Of a stretch of DNA of 64,000 nt, positions 63,452 to 64,000 are shown piece by piece. The DNA comes from Myroides guanonis (GTDB taxonomy: Bacteria; Bacteroidota; Bacteroidia; Flavobacteriales; Flavobacteriaceae), in contig NZ_FORU01000002.1 in the NCBI RefSeq assembly GCF_900114085.1, positions 62,001-126,000 on the forward strand, in the 5' to 3' direction. The notes beneath the pieces were generated by a model. The model saw nothing but the letters and a program-made list of their open reading frames with translations, did not search any database and was not told the origin of the DNA. Within the stretch, counting starts at the first letter, position 1. Every line of letters begins with the position of its first letter. Position numbers and translations under genes: made by a program.

Positions 63452-64000
63452 TTAAACAGTAGTAGGCAAGTTCTTACTACTGTTTTTTGTTTTATAAGTT
63501 TCCATTTTTAATTTTCTCTGTTGATGCATCTTAACAGGTATTAACATACTGTTTGATAGATGTGATCTTATAGTATTATATATTTTAATGGCCTCGCTCA
63601 CTATTTCCTACATAACAGAAAGGTCCAAATATATAATATGAATCTTGCTTTAAAACACCATCTATTCTTTCTGTCACTGCATTTTCGTAGGGATTAGAGT
63701 TTTGTGTCATACTGTAACCCATTTTATAGTTTTCCAGCATACTTTGATATTCATCACAACAGTATTGAACTCCTCTATCAGAGCGGTGAATAATCTTTTG
63801 GCTATATTTCCGTTCTTAATGAGCCATTACAACTTTGGCTATTTAAGCTATTTGATACATCATAACCTATATTTTTTTTAGAATAAGCATCGCTTATCAA
63901 CCTTAGGTAATAAGGCTTTTTATCTTTCTCCAAGGTAAGTTATGTCTGCAACCCACCAGTTCAGACCTAGTGACTGACAAACCTAAAAGTATGTTGGTAT
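63452..64000 (-). pseudogene. Decayed IS3-family transposase (OrfB/integrase core), runs off the window
   Basis: Minus-strand remnant of an IS3-family DDE transposase. Translated piecewise it gives WVADITYLGER, DKKPYYLRLISDAYSKK, IIHRSDRGVQYCCDEYQ, NSNPYENAVTERIDGVLK and IYNTIRSHLSNSMLIPVKM, ending at the stop at 63454-63452. These blocks hold the D, D and E of the catalytic triad but lie in different frames: frameshifts near 63920, 63830 and 63600-63640, plus an in-frame stop near 63820. It cannot make an active enzyme. The upstream part lies outside the window, and no inverted repeat could be confirmed. Confidence 0.88.
63455..63484 (+). terminator. Hairpin with T-run downstream of the DUF4136 gene
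   Basis: AACAGTAGTA (63455-63464) pairs with TACTACTGTT (63475-63484), followed by a T-run on the plus strand. It covers the last codons of the decayed transposase, so it may come from the insertion element itself. Confidence 0.6.

Noticed and set aside
1..64000. CRISPR array, defence island or biosynthetic gene cluster
   Set aside because: No regularly spaced direct repeats, Cas, restriction-modification, toxin-antitoxin or large biosynthetic enzymes were seen.

Overview
The window is about 64 kb of AT-rich chromosome from a member of the Bacteroidota, most likely family Flavobacteriaceae (Flavobacterium/Myroides-like; the genus cannot be fixed from sequence alone). Evidence for this: SusC/SusD pairs, type IX secretion (T9SS) C-terminal sorting domains, a PID-CTERM-type small protein, almost no Shine-Dalgarno sequences, many TAnnTTTG promoter -7 boxes, and flavobacterial versions of the housekeeping genes. 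Nothing looks like a prophage, plasmid or CRISPR array. The only mobile DNA is a decayed IS3-family transposase at the right edge.

Layout. 0-7 kb: three related cell-surface-type lipoproteins (two in tandem), an M28 aminopeptidase, an EamA exporter, and two small membrane-protein modules, one with an XRE regulator and a well-formed operator. 7-19 kb: leucyl aminopeptidase, a UbiA-like membrane protein, glycine dehydrogenase gcvP, a manC-sprT-SDR-M28 cluster, and pyruvate dehydrogenase E2 and E1-alpha. 18.7-22 kb: a PID-CTERM-type peptide and a 1013-residue T9SS-secreted protein. 22-37 kb: the core information-processing block, read on the minus strand in the order rpsU, xer recombinase, hpf, tRNA-Thr/Tyr/Thr, tuf, tRNA-Trp, secE, nusG, rplK, rplA, rplJ, rplL, rpoB, rpoC, DUF3467. 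37-44 kb: acyl-CoA dehydrogenase, a helix-hairpin-helix protein, a PspC protein, a DUF2851 protein, a cystathionine-beta-synthase-like enzyme and a Porin_10 protein. 44-56 kb: two SusC/SusD outer-membrane import pairs and a secreted S8 protease. 56-64 kb: rnhB; a tight operon of a small HExxH membrane protein, a PLP enzyme, a glucosaminidase and hemL; then hutU, a DUF4136 lipoprotein and the IS3 remnant.

How the genes work together. The 22-37 kb block carries ribosomal proteins, transcription and translation factors, their tRNAs and the hibernation factor, with hairpins at several junctions (rplL/rpoB, rpoB/rpoC, rpsU/xer, hpf/tRNA). Its most striking signal is a perfect 8-nt Shine-Dalgarno before rpsU in a genome that otherwise hardly uses them. 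The accessory part is mostly cell envelope: SusCD pairs import nutrients, T9SS and lipoprotein signals place proteases and adhesin-like proteins on the surface, and aminopeptidases, urocanase and the glycine cleavage P-protein fit growth on peptides and amino acids. No clear new multi-gene defence or biosynthetic system is visible. The best leads are the rpsU Shine-Dalgarno, the operator between divergent promoters at 4.93-5.01 kb, a GC-rich foldable non-coding island at 49.28-49.42 kb, the PID-CTERM/T9SS pair and the 109-residue HExxH protein.
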